Of a DNA stretch of 64,000 bases, positions 36,036 to 46,600 are shown piece after piece. Made by a program: the position numbers and the translations under genes. A model generated the notes under the pieces. That model did no database searches, had not been told where the DNA came from, and saw only the letters and a list, made by a program, of their open reading frames with translations. Within the stretch, counting starts at the first letter, position 1; each line of letters begins with the position of its first letter. This DNA comes from Anomalospiza imberbis (taxonomy: Eukaryota > Chordata > Aves > Passeriformes > Viduidae). The DNA is taken from positions 620,001 to 684,000 of the forward strand of contig NC_089692.1 of NCBI RefSeq assembly GCF_031753505.1. The letters run 5' to 3'.

Positions 36036-36612
36036 GCATGCCCTGGGCTGAGCCCCAGCGTGGGCAGCAGGGCAGGGGATTCTGCTCCTCAGGTGAGACC
36101 CCACCTGCAGAGCTGCCCCAGCCCTGGGACCAGCACAGCCAGGACCTGGAGCTGCTGCAGAGAGCCCAGAGGAGGCATCAGGATGAGCAGAGGGATGGAG
36201 CAGCTCTGCTGGGAGGAAAGGCTGGCAGAGCTGGGACTGTTCACCTGGAGAGGAGAAGCTTTGGGCTGAGCTCAGTGTGGCCTTGCAGGGCCTGAAGGAG
36301 CTGCAGGAAAGATGGAGAGAGACAATTACCAAGGGATGAAGGGACAGGACCCAGGGAATGGCTCCCAGTGCCAGAGGGCAGGGCTGGATGGGATATTGGG
36401 AATTAGGAATTGTTCCCTGGCACAGGGTGGGCAGGCCCTGGCACAGGGTGCCCAGAGCAGCTGGGGCTGCCCCTGGATCCCTGGCAGTGCCCAGGGCCAG
36501 GCTGGACACTGGGGCTGGGAGCAGCCTGGGACAGTGGAAGGTGTCCCTGACCATGGCAGGGGTGGCACTGGATGGGATTTAAGGTCCCTTCCAGCCCAAA
36601 CCATTCTACCAC
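36036..36612 (+). mobile_element. CR1 LINE, longest copy in the window
   Basis: About 580 bp of CR1 in plus orientation. It includes the end of the ORF2 (reverse transcriptase) region and the 3' tail. Blocks in order are GCGTGGGCAGCAGGGCAGGG, GTGAGACCCCACCTGCAGAG, GACCTGGAGCTGCTGCAGAG, GGAAAGGCTGGCAGAGCTGG, GGATATTGGGAATTAGGAAT, the CCCAGAGCAGCTGGGG block, and AAGGTCCCTTCCAGCCCAAA with a short ATTCT end. It is 5' truncated and carries indels, so it makes no protein. The 188-codon minus-strand frame over it is a repeat by-product. It ends about 530 bp before the retroviral remnant. Confidence 0.93.
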
Positions 36613-37139
36613 TCAATTTTATGCTGTAATAATAAAATACACAGAACTATATTATAGCCCTACATATTTTCTTTTTTGGCTTGATAATGAAGCTTGGCAA
36701 TTTTTAAAGATCTACTTGGACTGCACTACTTGTGGTAGAATATAGTATTTGAAAGTTTGACTCAAGAATACCAGAAACAGAGAATTTAAATATGATATTG
36801 ATAAATAACATCCCTGTGTCCCCAGTAGTTACACATATTAATACATTTAATGCCTGGATCTATGGACATTTTTGATTTTTAATTGTAATATTGAAATTAG
36901 TAATAATGATAATTACAATTGTCCAAGAAAACCAAGGTTAGAAAAATATGCCTGAATGTTTGAAGGTCCTGATCATGCAGTGAAAAGAGAGATTTTCTTT
37001 CATTGCAGTGATTCATGCAATTAAGTTAATACTGTCCCTGTAGCATTTCAACATCTGTTCTGTTGAAAATGTAACTGGAAAAGACTCTATAGAAGAATTG
37101 CAAAATAAAGAGGCAAAAGAAATGAAGCGAAGAAGTTAG
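36613..37139. other. AT-rich non-coding DNA between CR1 and the retroviral remnant
   Basis: Nothing recognised apart from AT-rich unique-looking sequence. Confidence 0.5.
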
Positions 37140-37240
37140 ATGTCCTGGGGTGACTTTGTGATGCTTGTATCCCCATTTGTCTGTTTAGCCCAGAAATAAG
37201 TTTTGCACCTTTAAGACTGGTTCTGAGAGCAAAGGGGGGA
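37140..37240 (+). mobile_element. Possible 5' LTR fragment of the ERV
   Basis: The segment starts TGTCCTGGGGTGAC, and LTRs normally begin with TG. It resembles the start of songbird ERV LTRs as I remember them. It runs within about 100 bp into gag-like coding sequence, too soon for a complete LTR plus leader, so most of the LTR and 5' gag appears deleted. The exact junction is not visible. Confidence 0.4.
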
Positions 37241-37518
37241 AGAGAAGGTACACCCCACAAGCTGAGCTGTGGTTCTTCCTGCGTGATTGCGGAGAAAACA
37301 TGAGGAGATGGGACAGAAAATCTACTGCTGCTCTGGCACAACGGGTGCGTGAATTGAAGGAAGGCAAGACTCAGAGAGGAAGTTCCACCAAAAGGAAAGC
37401 AGCCCCAGTTGCCCGTAGCCAAGCTGCCAGGAGTGATGATGATGATGACAACATGTCTGATCCCCTTGAAGGAACCTCTAAGACATATTCCCAGGGAAAA
37501 AAGGATAACCAGGCTTAG
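37190..37518 (+). pseudogene. gag: gag-like remnant of the ERV
   Basis: An open frame from just after a TAG at about 37187 to a TAG at 37516-37518, about 108 codons. It lies directly upstream of the protease and is read in a different frame. The middle has aromatic and charged residues (LWFFLRDCGENMRRWDRK), followed by a Lys/Arg-rich region and a run of aspartates from repeated GAT codons near 37434-37450. Position and composition suit the C-terminal part of a retroviral Gag, but I see no clear zinc-knuckle motif. The assignment rests mainly on context. It has lost its 5' part. Confidence 0.5.
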
Positions 37519-37543
37519 AGGGGCCCTGCCTCTAGCCAGGTAG

Positions 37544-38974
37544 AGGCAAGGGAAAACCGTGTTTTTTGGACTGTGTGGGTCCATTGGCCTGGCATATCCA
37601 CAAAAATACAAGGCCTTGGTCAACACTGGAGCACAATGCACACGAATCCCATCAGGACATGTGGGGGCAGAACCTGTTTCTATTGCTGGGGTGACAGCTG
37701 GATCACAGCAGTTGACTCTTTTGGAAGCTGAGGTGAGCCTGACTGGAAAAGAGTGGAAGAAACATCCTATAGTGACTGGCCCAGATGCTCCGTGTATTCT
37801 AGGCATAGACTTCCTCCGGAACGGCTATTACAAAGACCCAAAGGGACTCAGGTGGGCTTTTGGAATAGCTGCTGTAGAGGCAGAGGATATTAAGCAATTA
37901 AACACCTTGCCTGGACTGTCAGAAAACCTGTCTGCAGTAGGACTCCTAAGAGTGGAAGAGCAACGCGTGCCAACTGCGACCTCGACAGTGCACCGCCGGC
38001 AGTATCGGACGGACCGAGATGCTGTGATCCCCATCCACAGAATGATCCGTGAGCTGGAGAGCCAAGGGGTGGTCAGCAAAACCCATTCTCCCTTCAACAG
38101 CCCCCCTTGGCCTGTGCACAAGTCTGACAGAGAATGGAGATTGGCTGTGGACTATCGTGCATTGAATGAAGTGACTCCACCGCTGAACGCTGCTGTGCCG
38201 GACATGCTGGAACTCCAGTACGAGCTGGAGTACAAGGCAGCAAAGTGGTACACCACTATTGATATTGTTAATGAGTTTTTCTCCATTCCTCTGGCAGCAG
38301 AATGTAGGCCTCAGTTTGCTTTCACCTGGAGGGGTGTGCAGTACACCTGGAACTGACTGCCCCAGGGGTGGAAGCACAGCCCCACCATCTGCCATGGACT
38401 GATCCAGACTGCACTAGAAAAGGGTGAGGCTCCAGAACACCTGCAGTACATCGATGATATCATTGTGTGGGGGAGCACAGCAATGGAAGTATTTGAGAAA
38501 GGAGAGAGGATCATCCAGATTGTGCTGGAAGCCAGCTTTGCTATCAAAAAGAGCAAAGTCAAGGGACCTGCCCGAGAGATCCAGCTCCTGGGAGTGAAGT
38601 GGCAAGATGGACGGCGCCAGATTCCTATGGATATCATCAACAAGATCACATGTATGTCCCCACCAACCAATAAGAAGGAAACACAAGCTTTCTTAGGTGC
38701 TATAGGTTTCTGGAGGATGCATATTCCTGAGTATAGTCAGATTGTGAGCCCTCTTTACCTGGTCACCCGTAAGAAGAACGATTTCCACTGGGGCCCCGAG
38801 CAGCAACAAGCCTTTGCCCAGATTAAGCAGGAGATGGCCCATGGGGTAGCCCTTGGCCCAGTCAGAACAGGACCAGATGTGAAGAATGTGCTGAACTCTG
38901 CAGATGGGAGCCATGGTCTGTCCTGGAGCCTTTGGCAGAAGGTGCCTGGTGAGACTCGAGGCCGACCACTGTGA
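37544..38974 (+). pseudogene. pol: Retroviral protease-reverse transcriptase pseudogene
   Basis: A single reading frame interrupted by TGA at 38354-38356 and closed by TGA at 38972-38974. Its upstream edge is a TAG at 37541, and the frame has no convincing ATG. The first 17 codons or so after 37544 read less well than the neighbouring frame, suggesting an old frameshift near 37590-37610. The aspartic protease core reads LVNTGAQCT, where the family has an Asp before TGA; here it is Asn, so the catalytic residue is lost. The flap and ILGIDFL region follow. The reverse transcriptase shows WRLAVDYRALNE, TIDIVNEFF (catalytic Asp present), LPQGW just after the internal stop, and YIDDIIVW as the catalytic pair. 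It continues through the thumb and connection to FLGAIGFWRMHIPEYS, and breaks off early in RNase H. It cannot encode a functional polyprotein. Confidence 0.94.
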
Positions 38975-39055
38975 TTTTGGAGTCGGAGCTACAGAGGGTC
39001 TGAAGCCAACTACATGAAATTGGTGTATCTGTCTGGTTTCGAACTGAAACCACCA

Positions 39056-42000
39056 CATTAGAGAACATGATTCATTACTTATTGATGTCACAAGTCTTCA
39101 GGTCAAGCTCAAAAAAAGAAAACAAACCTTTTGACAGGTAAAGATGAAGAAACACGAGCACAGGATTCAGATTTCCCACTTGCTCCCTCAAGGAGCTAAA
39201 ACATAAGGAAGCCATGCCAGATTCTGTTCTCATGCCATAAATCCAAAATAACACTATTGGCTTACTTAGATTTTACATTGACTTCAGGAGAGTTACTTTA
39301 AATTTACATCACTGTAGGATCAGGATCAAACTGCTGAGAGGATATTAAAAGGAGATTAAACATGATCTTAAACAGTGATTTCCCAGGAGATCCAAGGATT
39401 TTCAATTTGCAAGATTTTACAACCGTCTGAGAGTTGGATAAATTTCAAATGCAGTTGTTGATAAGAGCATTTGCAGCTGCCAAAAGAACCTGTTTTAAGG
39501 ATCTGGAAGCTGGCAGAGGAGCTGAACTTCCTGGGAGAGTGTAACAGAACAAGGGAGGCTGTGAGGGAAGGGAGATCTGAGAGCATTTCTGGGTACACAA
39601 GGGCCTTCCTGGATTAATTCTACTCAGATATTGGATGGGTTTATGCTCTGGTCACTTCTTCAGTAAAACTCTGAGTCTAGGTTTAAAGCATAGATATCAG
39701 ATTTTGATATCATTCAGCCTGTCTTCTGTTCAAGATAGACTCGTGCTGAAAGAACTCAGAAAACTTTTGAATACTTTGGTCTGGGTTGTTTTGCTTTTTC
39801 CCAGGCACAAGAATAATGTTCTGCATTTCCATGTCTGAGTGTTGATTTCAACCTTGATGCCTCATCTAACTTTTCCTTCATTCGTTAAACAGGATTTCTA
39901 CAGAATTTAATGGAAAAACAAATTTTTTTCTGGAACCTGTGCTCTTGGGTCTCTCCAGGTGCAATTTGCAGGAAGCTCTCAGAGCATCAGCAAGAGAAGT
40001 GCAACAATCCAATCTGTAATTCTTGAAACAGAGGATGAGTTTCATTTCACTCAAATTAATTTCTCATCTGCCATAAGAGGACACCATATCCATCTTCTCA
40101 TACTTTGAAAGTCATAGGCTCAGTTGATGAATTTTCCTGAATAAATGAGAACCTTAAAGAACTGATAAACAGAGAATGAATCCTGGTTTGGTGCTGGGTA
40201 AGAGATCTCTTTGGTAAGGTATCTCTTTGGGTAAGAGATATAAGAAGAAATTAATGCTCCACTCTCAAACTATGTGTGCAGTTCTGAGCATTGTATGCCC
40301 TTTAAATTTCCTTCTGCACCCATCTACATACTGTCCAGAAATCAAATTGAGCAGATCTACAGATGCTTTTTGAGCCCAACTCTAATGGTTCTGTACACCA
40401 AAGAATTGAATAAAACATACACAAAGCAGACATACAAAATTTTTTGTACCTTTAACCCTGAAAATCAAGCGCTGTAAATCATCCTCTTCAGGGATCTGCT
40501 GTAGTAACTAAAGTATACAGATTTTAAAGATACCAAGAGAATAATTTTAAATAATCTAAACTACATTACAGACATGATACATTAAACATGAAACATTATA
40601 TAATGGGCTAATTTGAAGAAGTCCCTGAATCCTACTGGCCTTAAATTTGGCTGTGGAAAATCCTTAAAGAAAGCATCTTCTCTAATTTACAAGTGATTAT
40701 TTTACTGTTTGTGTTTTATGATGCAACAGTGACCTAGTTCAAATTTTGTACAATTATGTAGTGTTTGTTCTGCAATAAAATGGATCTGAAATACACGTAC
40801 AAGTAAAATAGTTTAATTTTATTGCCCAGAGCAATTACAGCGTGAAATCAGACAAAAAGGGGGCAGAGCCTGCTGCAAAAGATCAAAGAGAGTATTCGGA
40901 TGTCAATATAACTTAATTTCTTGAAACAAATCTACTAGAAAATAGAAAAAGGAATTTTTTCATTCATTGTAATAGAAATCCCAACAAAAGTATGGCAGGT
41001 ACTGGAGCATGTCCCACATGACATTCCTGAGTAATCCATTAAATGTCCTAATTTCTGCATTACTTCCAGTTGTGTCCACAGCCTCCATGCATTTCGCCTC
41101 CCTGTCCCAAATCAAACAGCCCTCCTGGCACCCGACGTCTCACCTCTCAAAGTATTTGTCACTTCAGCTTTTCCAATTAAAACCCCAATTAACAACAGGG
41201 ATGTTTCTTTTCAGCACAAAATATTCAGTGCCTTGTGCAATTTGGGCCTGAACTTGCATGTCCTTTTCTCAGCCTCTGTTTAAATTGTTCATTTCCATAA
41301 TAGATTTACTTGTTTTCTTTGTTGCCAGTCAAAATATTAAACTGAAATTTTAGCAACAAACTATTGAAAAATTGACATTAAATCCAGTGTGCAAATGGGA
41401 TTGAGACAAATGGAGAAGGGAAACATTTTAGAAAAGCCAAAGCATTGTTTTAACATATTTTAAACAAAAGTTGGGAAAATGTTATTTATAAATGGAAACC
41501 AAAATGAAATGTAACTAAATTTCTTAAACCTAAATGTGTAAAACTGTCTTTGAGCAGATTAGAACATTTAGTTCAACTGTAAATACATTTTGGGAGTTTC
41601 ATTTCAATCACAAAAAATTTTTAAATTGTTTCATTGAGTGACCAAAGTGGAAAAAAACAGTTCTCAGTTTAAATAAGTTTTATGGGAACACCTATAAATG
41701 CTGGTAACAAGTAATATGCTAATGACATGCACAGAAATATTCCAGTGAACTTGTAAATTATGAAATTCACTGGTTTGATAAAAAAGTATTTCCATGACCT
41801 TTGTTCCCCAGGATCTTATGGATAGGTTCTCATGTTAATGTACCCAGTATACATATATTTTTATAATTTACATACTCTCAGAAATAAAAAAGCGGCCTAT
41901 TTTTACCTATCTCTATACATATTAAACAACTAAAAGGCAATGAAATGTGAAAATGCAGCAGCTAAAATGTGTAAAACCAAATATTTATAAAGATATCTCA

Positions 42001-42599
42001 AGACTGAATAGCAATGTCACCCTATTCATGGTGCAGATTACAAGGCATCTGAGGACTGATGAAGATGGCAAAGTGAGGGTCTATCAAAAGCAGTTCCATG
42101 TTCAAGATAACGAGGTCACCACTCCATTGTGGTTTTTTGGGATGGAATTAACAGAAAAACTCATTGAGGGTCAAAATGCTGTATTGCAATCCAAGTCCTT
42201 GAAAGCAGCTCTTTGAGAACCTATGCATCCAAATGGCAAAGAGAGGGGGTTAGATAATCAATTTTTATAAAATGCAATATAACAAGCAAAGTAGAGAACT
42301 GCATAAAAATGAGAGGAAAATTTGAGTATTAAATGTTGTTCATAACTACACAGTATGGTTCTTCCACAGAAAACAAAAGCACTGCATTGATTTGTAATAT
42401 CCACAAGATGCACTCAGAAAAAAAAGAATTGATTCATTTGTTAAAAATAGAGCTTTCTCCAATGACAGAAATAGAAATTTCCTGTGCAAAACCCAGGACA
42501 GCCATTAAATACAGGGCCGACCTGGGTGTGCTGATGGTGGCTGAGATCTGGGAAGAGACAACATCTCAGTGCATGGAAGAGAGACTGAAAGAGGGGAAG
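39056..42599. other. AT-rich non-coding DNA
   Basis: No gene or mobile element recognised. A 90-codon plus-strand frame at 41947-42216 is the most protein-like by eye (hydrophilic, mixed composition) but matches no family I know and has no visible splice context. Confidence 0.45.
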
Positions 42600-42836
42600 T
42601 TTAGATGGGATATGGGGAATTAGGAACTGTTCCTGGGAGGGTGGGCAGGCCCTGGCACAGGGTGCCCAGAGCAGCTGGGGCTGCCCCTGGATCCCTGGCA
42701 GTGCCCAAGGACAGGCTGGACACTGGGGCTGGGAGCACCTGGGACAGTGGAAGGTGTCCCTGCCATGGCAGGGGTGGCACTGGGTGGGCTTTAAGGTCCC
42801 TACTAACCCAAACCATTCTGTGGTTCTGTGACTCTA
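42600..42836 (+). mobile_element. CR1 LINE fragment, 3' end
   Basis: Plus-strand CR1 tail from TTAGATGGGATATGGGGAAT through the GGGTGCCCAGAGCAGCTGGGG and GTCCCTGCCATGGCAGGGG blocks to ACCATTCTGTGGTTCTGTGACTC. It is very similar to the 3' half of the copy at 36036-36612, with small deletions (for example before CACCTGGGACAGTGG). It is 5' truncated. Confidence 0.92.
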
Positions 42837-43544
42837 AGAGTTACACATCTTCTTTCTAAAGATGAAGACATTTTGTCCAAAGAAAGAAATGTTTACAAAG
42901 TATTTTTTGAAATATTTCCGAATACTAGCAGTGGCAAGTGGAAAGAAAACTTGCAAGTCATATCAGATTCCCAGCCATTCTAATGTGCAGAATGATGATC
43001 GACATCAAGGAAAGGGAAGAATGACTAATTTAAACCAAATTTAATCTAATGAATCTACAGGCTTGCCAATGTATTAAAAACTTATGCACTGCAACATCCA
43101 CAAAGAAAATGCCATAACTCCATAAAAAAAAAATCTAAAAATTGGCCTTGAAAACAAGGCGGTTCTAATGAGACTTGTCATTCATCCCCTTCACACGAGC
43201 TGTGATTCATCACGTTTGTAAAACGCTTTGAAATCCTGAGATGAAAGGTGCCAAAGCACCACCACGATGCTTCAGAGGGGTGGCATCATTGCCATCAGCC
43301 ACGGCGCCTCAGGAAAGGGCACTTTGCACAGCAATTCATTTGGGATTTTAATCCTCACTTAGTCCTGTGGGAAGCCACTGCTGCCATCAGATCCAGACCT
43401 GTCTCCAGGGAGGGAAACTGTCAGGAATAAATCCTTCACTCCCAGCCCCAAGACTGCTAAACAGAGAATTGGATCTGAATTAGAGCTTAGCAGAGTGCAG
43501 CATCAATTCAGCATCCACCTCTGCGGACAGCAGCTCCAGCTCTG

Positions 43545-43609
43545 GAGCTCCCCTCCTGCCGGACACTGGGCATATAATTCCAGAGCTCCCCTCCTGCAGG
43601 ACACTGGGG
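43545..43609. repeat. 38-bp tandem duplication
   Basis: The word GAGCTCCCCTCCTGC followed by GGACACTGGG occurs at 43545 and again at 43583, with only a base or two different. It is two copies only, and recent enough to be nearly identical. Confidence 0.75.
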
Positions 43610-46600
43610 AAATCATCTGCCTCTTTTGAGTTCATGCAAATAGTGTTCTAAAGAATACTGCACAGAGAGTGACAAGATAAAAATATATGCAAATGCATAA
43701 TACTCAAAAAAGGAAAGTTAATTTCTTTTTAATTTATTATTATGTTATCATTTTTATTTATCATCCCCCTGAATATAGCAATAGTTTAACTTCACAGTTA
43801 CACTGAATACCTTTAAAATTTTTCAGTATTAGCTGAGGATTGGGAATTTTTTGCCATTCTAGGCAGCAACACAGGCTCACTTTGACATCTGTGTCATTAA
43901 AATAACAGGGCTGTGCTGCTATTGAAGGAGAGATTGTGGCTCCACACATCAACACCAACTCATCCCCTGTGACACAGCAGCAGGATTTCCACAGCCAGCA
44001 TCTGCCCAGGCAGAGGAATTTGTGGGAAGCTTTGCAGGAGCCCCCACATGCCCAAGCTCTGCCATTTGCCACTGCTGTTTCTGCTGATGAAATATTAATG
44101 ATTCTCTGCAAGGTTCAGCTTGGTGCTGATAATCTGTCACTTTTACCCACTTATCTATAAGTAAGCAAATGGCATCAATGGTTAAAAGGTTACATTTTTT
44201 GCTGATCTTAAGCCTCCATCTGTCAGATGTTGCTTTCTTTCCATAGGTGCTTCTTTTTGGCAGCACACCTGAGTGGAATTGCCCTGAAATTAAATTCCTG
44301 CTTTGGTTCATTAGAATATTCAACAAGTGAATACATTTATAAATCATAATTAACTTCTCCTTTCTATTTTGTTTTTATCTTGAATTGCTTTGCATTTGTT
44401 TGTTACAGTTTTAGGGCAGAGAGAAAATATGTCTATTAAAGATTTTGGAAGTCTCCTCGAAAAAAAGTAGCTTTTATTGATTGCTGCTGAAGGAATTTGT
44501 TCCTGCTTGGAGAGGATCAAGCTGTCCTTGTCTTTCTCCAGTTAAACCTAAACCAGTCTGCAAACTTCTGCAGCTGATCAGTCACATACGGGGTCTGGCC
44601 CAAATTACACCTCTGGCTGTTAGTTCTGCTGTTAACTCACAGAACAGTTTTGAAGTTAATGGAGCTGTGCCAGTTTTCATGTGCAGAATATTATTTCTGA
44701 CATCACACAATTACAGAACAGCTCTGCCAGGCTCCTTGTTTTTATCAAGAAACAGTTTATTTAAATAAAGTGCATTGTATTGTACAACTCTTTAAAAAAG
44801 GCTTAAAAAGCCAAGGGAGTAGAAAGAGTAGGTCACTCTATTACTTGCAATAGGGGAGTGGAAGTGCTTAATTTTGATGTAAATTCCTCTAAGGAATGAT
44901 GGGTTCATTTTGGCTTGATACCATTCGAGGTATCAGTAATTCTTTGTGGAAACAACATATCAGATATACAGAGAAGCTTTCCATTAAGAGTACACTGGAA
45001 ACCAACACGTTTGTTACTTTTAGTAGACTAGCAAAATAGTTTGGGAGCAGTTTCTTTTCCTTTTGCTTTTTTTTTGATGGCTTGGGAAATAATGATCAAC
45101 ATTCTCATGCCTCAGCAGAGGATGGTTTGGGGAAATCAGACACATGAGCCATGAACAAAGGGTGGGGGGCTGCTCTTCCTCCTGACCCTGCCCAGCCAGC
45201 AGAGCAAACTGCACAGAGCTGCTCATCATCCTGAGGGATGATCAGCATGGTGCTAATCCTGTCTGCTAAGTGGTGATCGCAGTGCTAAACCCCTCAGACC
45301 GAGGAAATCAAGGATTGTGCTCCTGGGGTCATTCAGTTCCACAGCTCCACACCGCAGACGTGCACCTGTCTGCCACAGTCGGCCTCTGCTGACCTGCTGA
45401 AGGGTCTGCTGACAGGAAAGCACAGGGTTAAAGCTTTCTAAACATGATTCCCAAAGACAATGCAAAATTTAAACATGCCTCAAATCTATCTATGCCCTGC
45501 CTCCCTGGAATTAGGGCAAATCAGGGAACAGATCCATCTCCAGCCCTGCAGTGTGCACTCTGCTCCCCTCCCATGAGACCAGGGCACAATACCTGGGACA
45601 CACTCAATGGCTCAGGATCAGAGGAGACCACAGCACCAGTGCTGGGAAGCTCTGCCAGAGGTGCCAACTGCATGTAATTCCCATCCTTCTACCCGGGAGT
45701 AGGAACCTGCTGTGGGTTCTTGGCTTGCAGAGCACCAGCTCTCTATGGAAGGACCACAGGGTTCACAGGGAAAAGAATGTGATTTAGAGCACTATTTGCT
45801 CTCCCTGACTACTCATTTGGATCATTCCCCTGGTTCAGAACACAATTTTTCTTCCTGTGCTGCTGTTCTTCAAGTCACCACTTAACTCATTTGCATTTTT
45901 GCCCCTGGCGAAGAGAAATGTTCTGGTTCTTTCTGTGTTGATCCTTTTCTGTCTCCAGTTCACAACGTGATTATAAAAAAATCATTCTAAATAAGTGTTG
46001 ATCCTCCAATAAAACTTCATCTGAAACATTGTCCAGAAAGCCCAAGAAAACAATGTAAAGTGAAAGGAAAGGCAGAGAGTGAAGCTGCATATTGCTGTTC
46101 AAAGCCCAGACTGCCTGAAAGGATCCAGTGTGAATATAACATTGAAGTGACCTACAGAAACCATAAACACTTGATGTTTGATTCACAAAAGAGAAGAAAC
46201 CTAGGTAAGACATCAAATACTGTAAAAAACAGCAGAGAATAATAGCTACAAGGCAACGTACAAAGGTGAAAGAAGAGAGATATTACAAAAATCCTGAAAC
46301 AAAAAGGTGCTAATTGCCATTCATCTTAAAAGTAGGCAATTTTCCAAGGCACTGCAACTAGCCCTCGTCTTCCTGTTAGATGAAAGAATAATATTTCAGG
46401 TAGAACACTTCAAGTACAAAGCAAAATCACCCAACTCAAACCTCAATTAAGAAAACAATTCCCCCAGAATTTTCTGCGTAAATTGCACCAAAACTCACTG
46501 GATTTGTAAAAGCAAAACATGAGAGCCCAGTTCAGTGCTTAATCATTGCAGCATCCTGTCAGTAATGACTAAGTGAGCAGGTTAACGTGATTATTTGTAC

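Larger units (their letters stand above)
37140..39055 (+). mobile_element. Truncated endogenous retrovirus (ERV)
   Basis: A remnant of an avian endogenous retrovirus in plus orientation. It holds a possible LTR fragment, a gag-like piece, and protease and reverse transcriptase in one frame, ending at the start of RNase H. Integrase, envelope and a 3' LTR are not visible after about 39055, where sequence returns to AT-rich host DNA. The RT motifs (LPQGW, YIDD) and the protease-RT spacing are clearly retroviral. The wording of the LPQG block suggests a class III (ERVL-like) relationship, but I hold that only weakly. Stop codons, a frame change and an altered protease active site make the copy non-functional. 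Confidence 0.93.

Noticed and set aside
35988..36629. 188-codon minus-strand and 105-codon plus-strand frames
   Set aside because: They lie within the CR1 copy. Frames of the same kind recur at every CR1 copy in the window.
37087..37806. 239-codon minus-strand frame
   Set aside because: It is the antisense of the gag-like and protease region of the endogenous retrovirus, which has clear motifs on the plus strand.
43761..44160. Overlapping frames on both strands that looked like a small gene
   Set aside because: No domain, no conserved motif and frames of similar length in opposite directions. Treated as chance.
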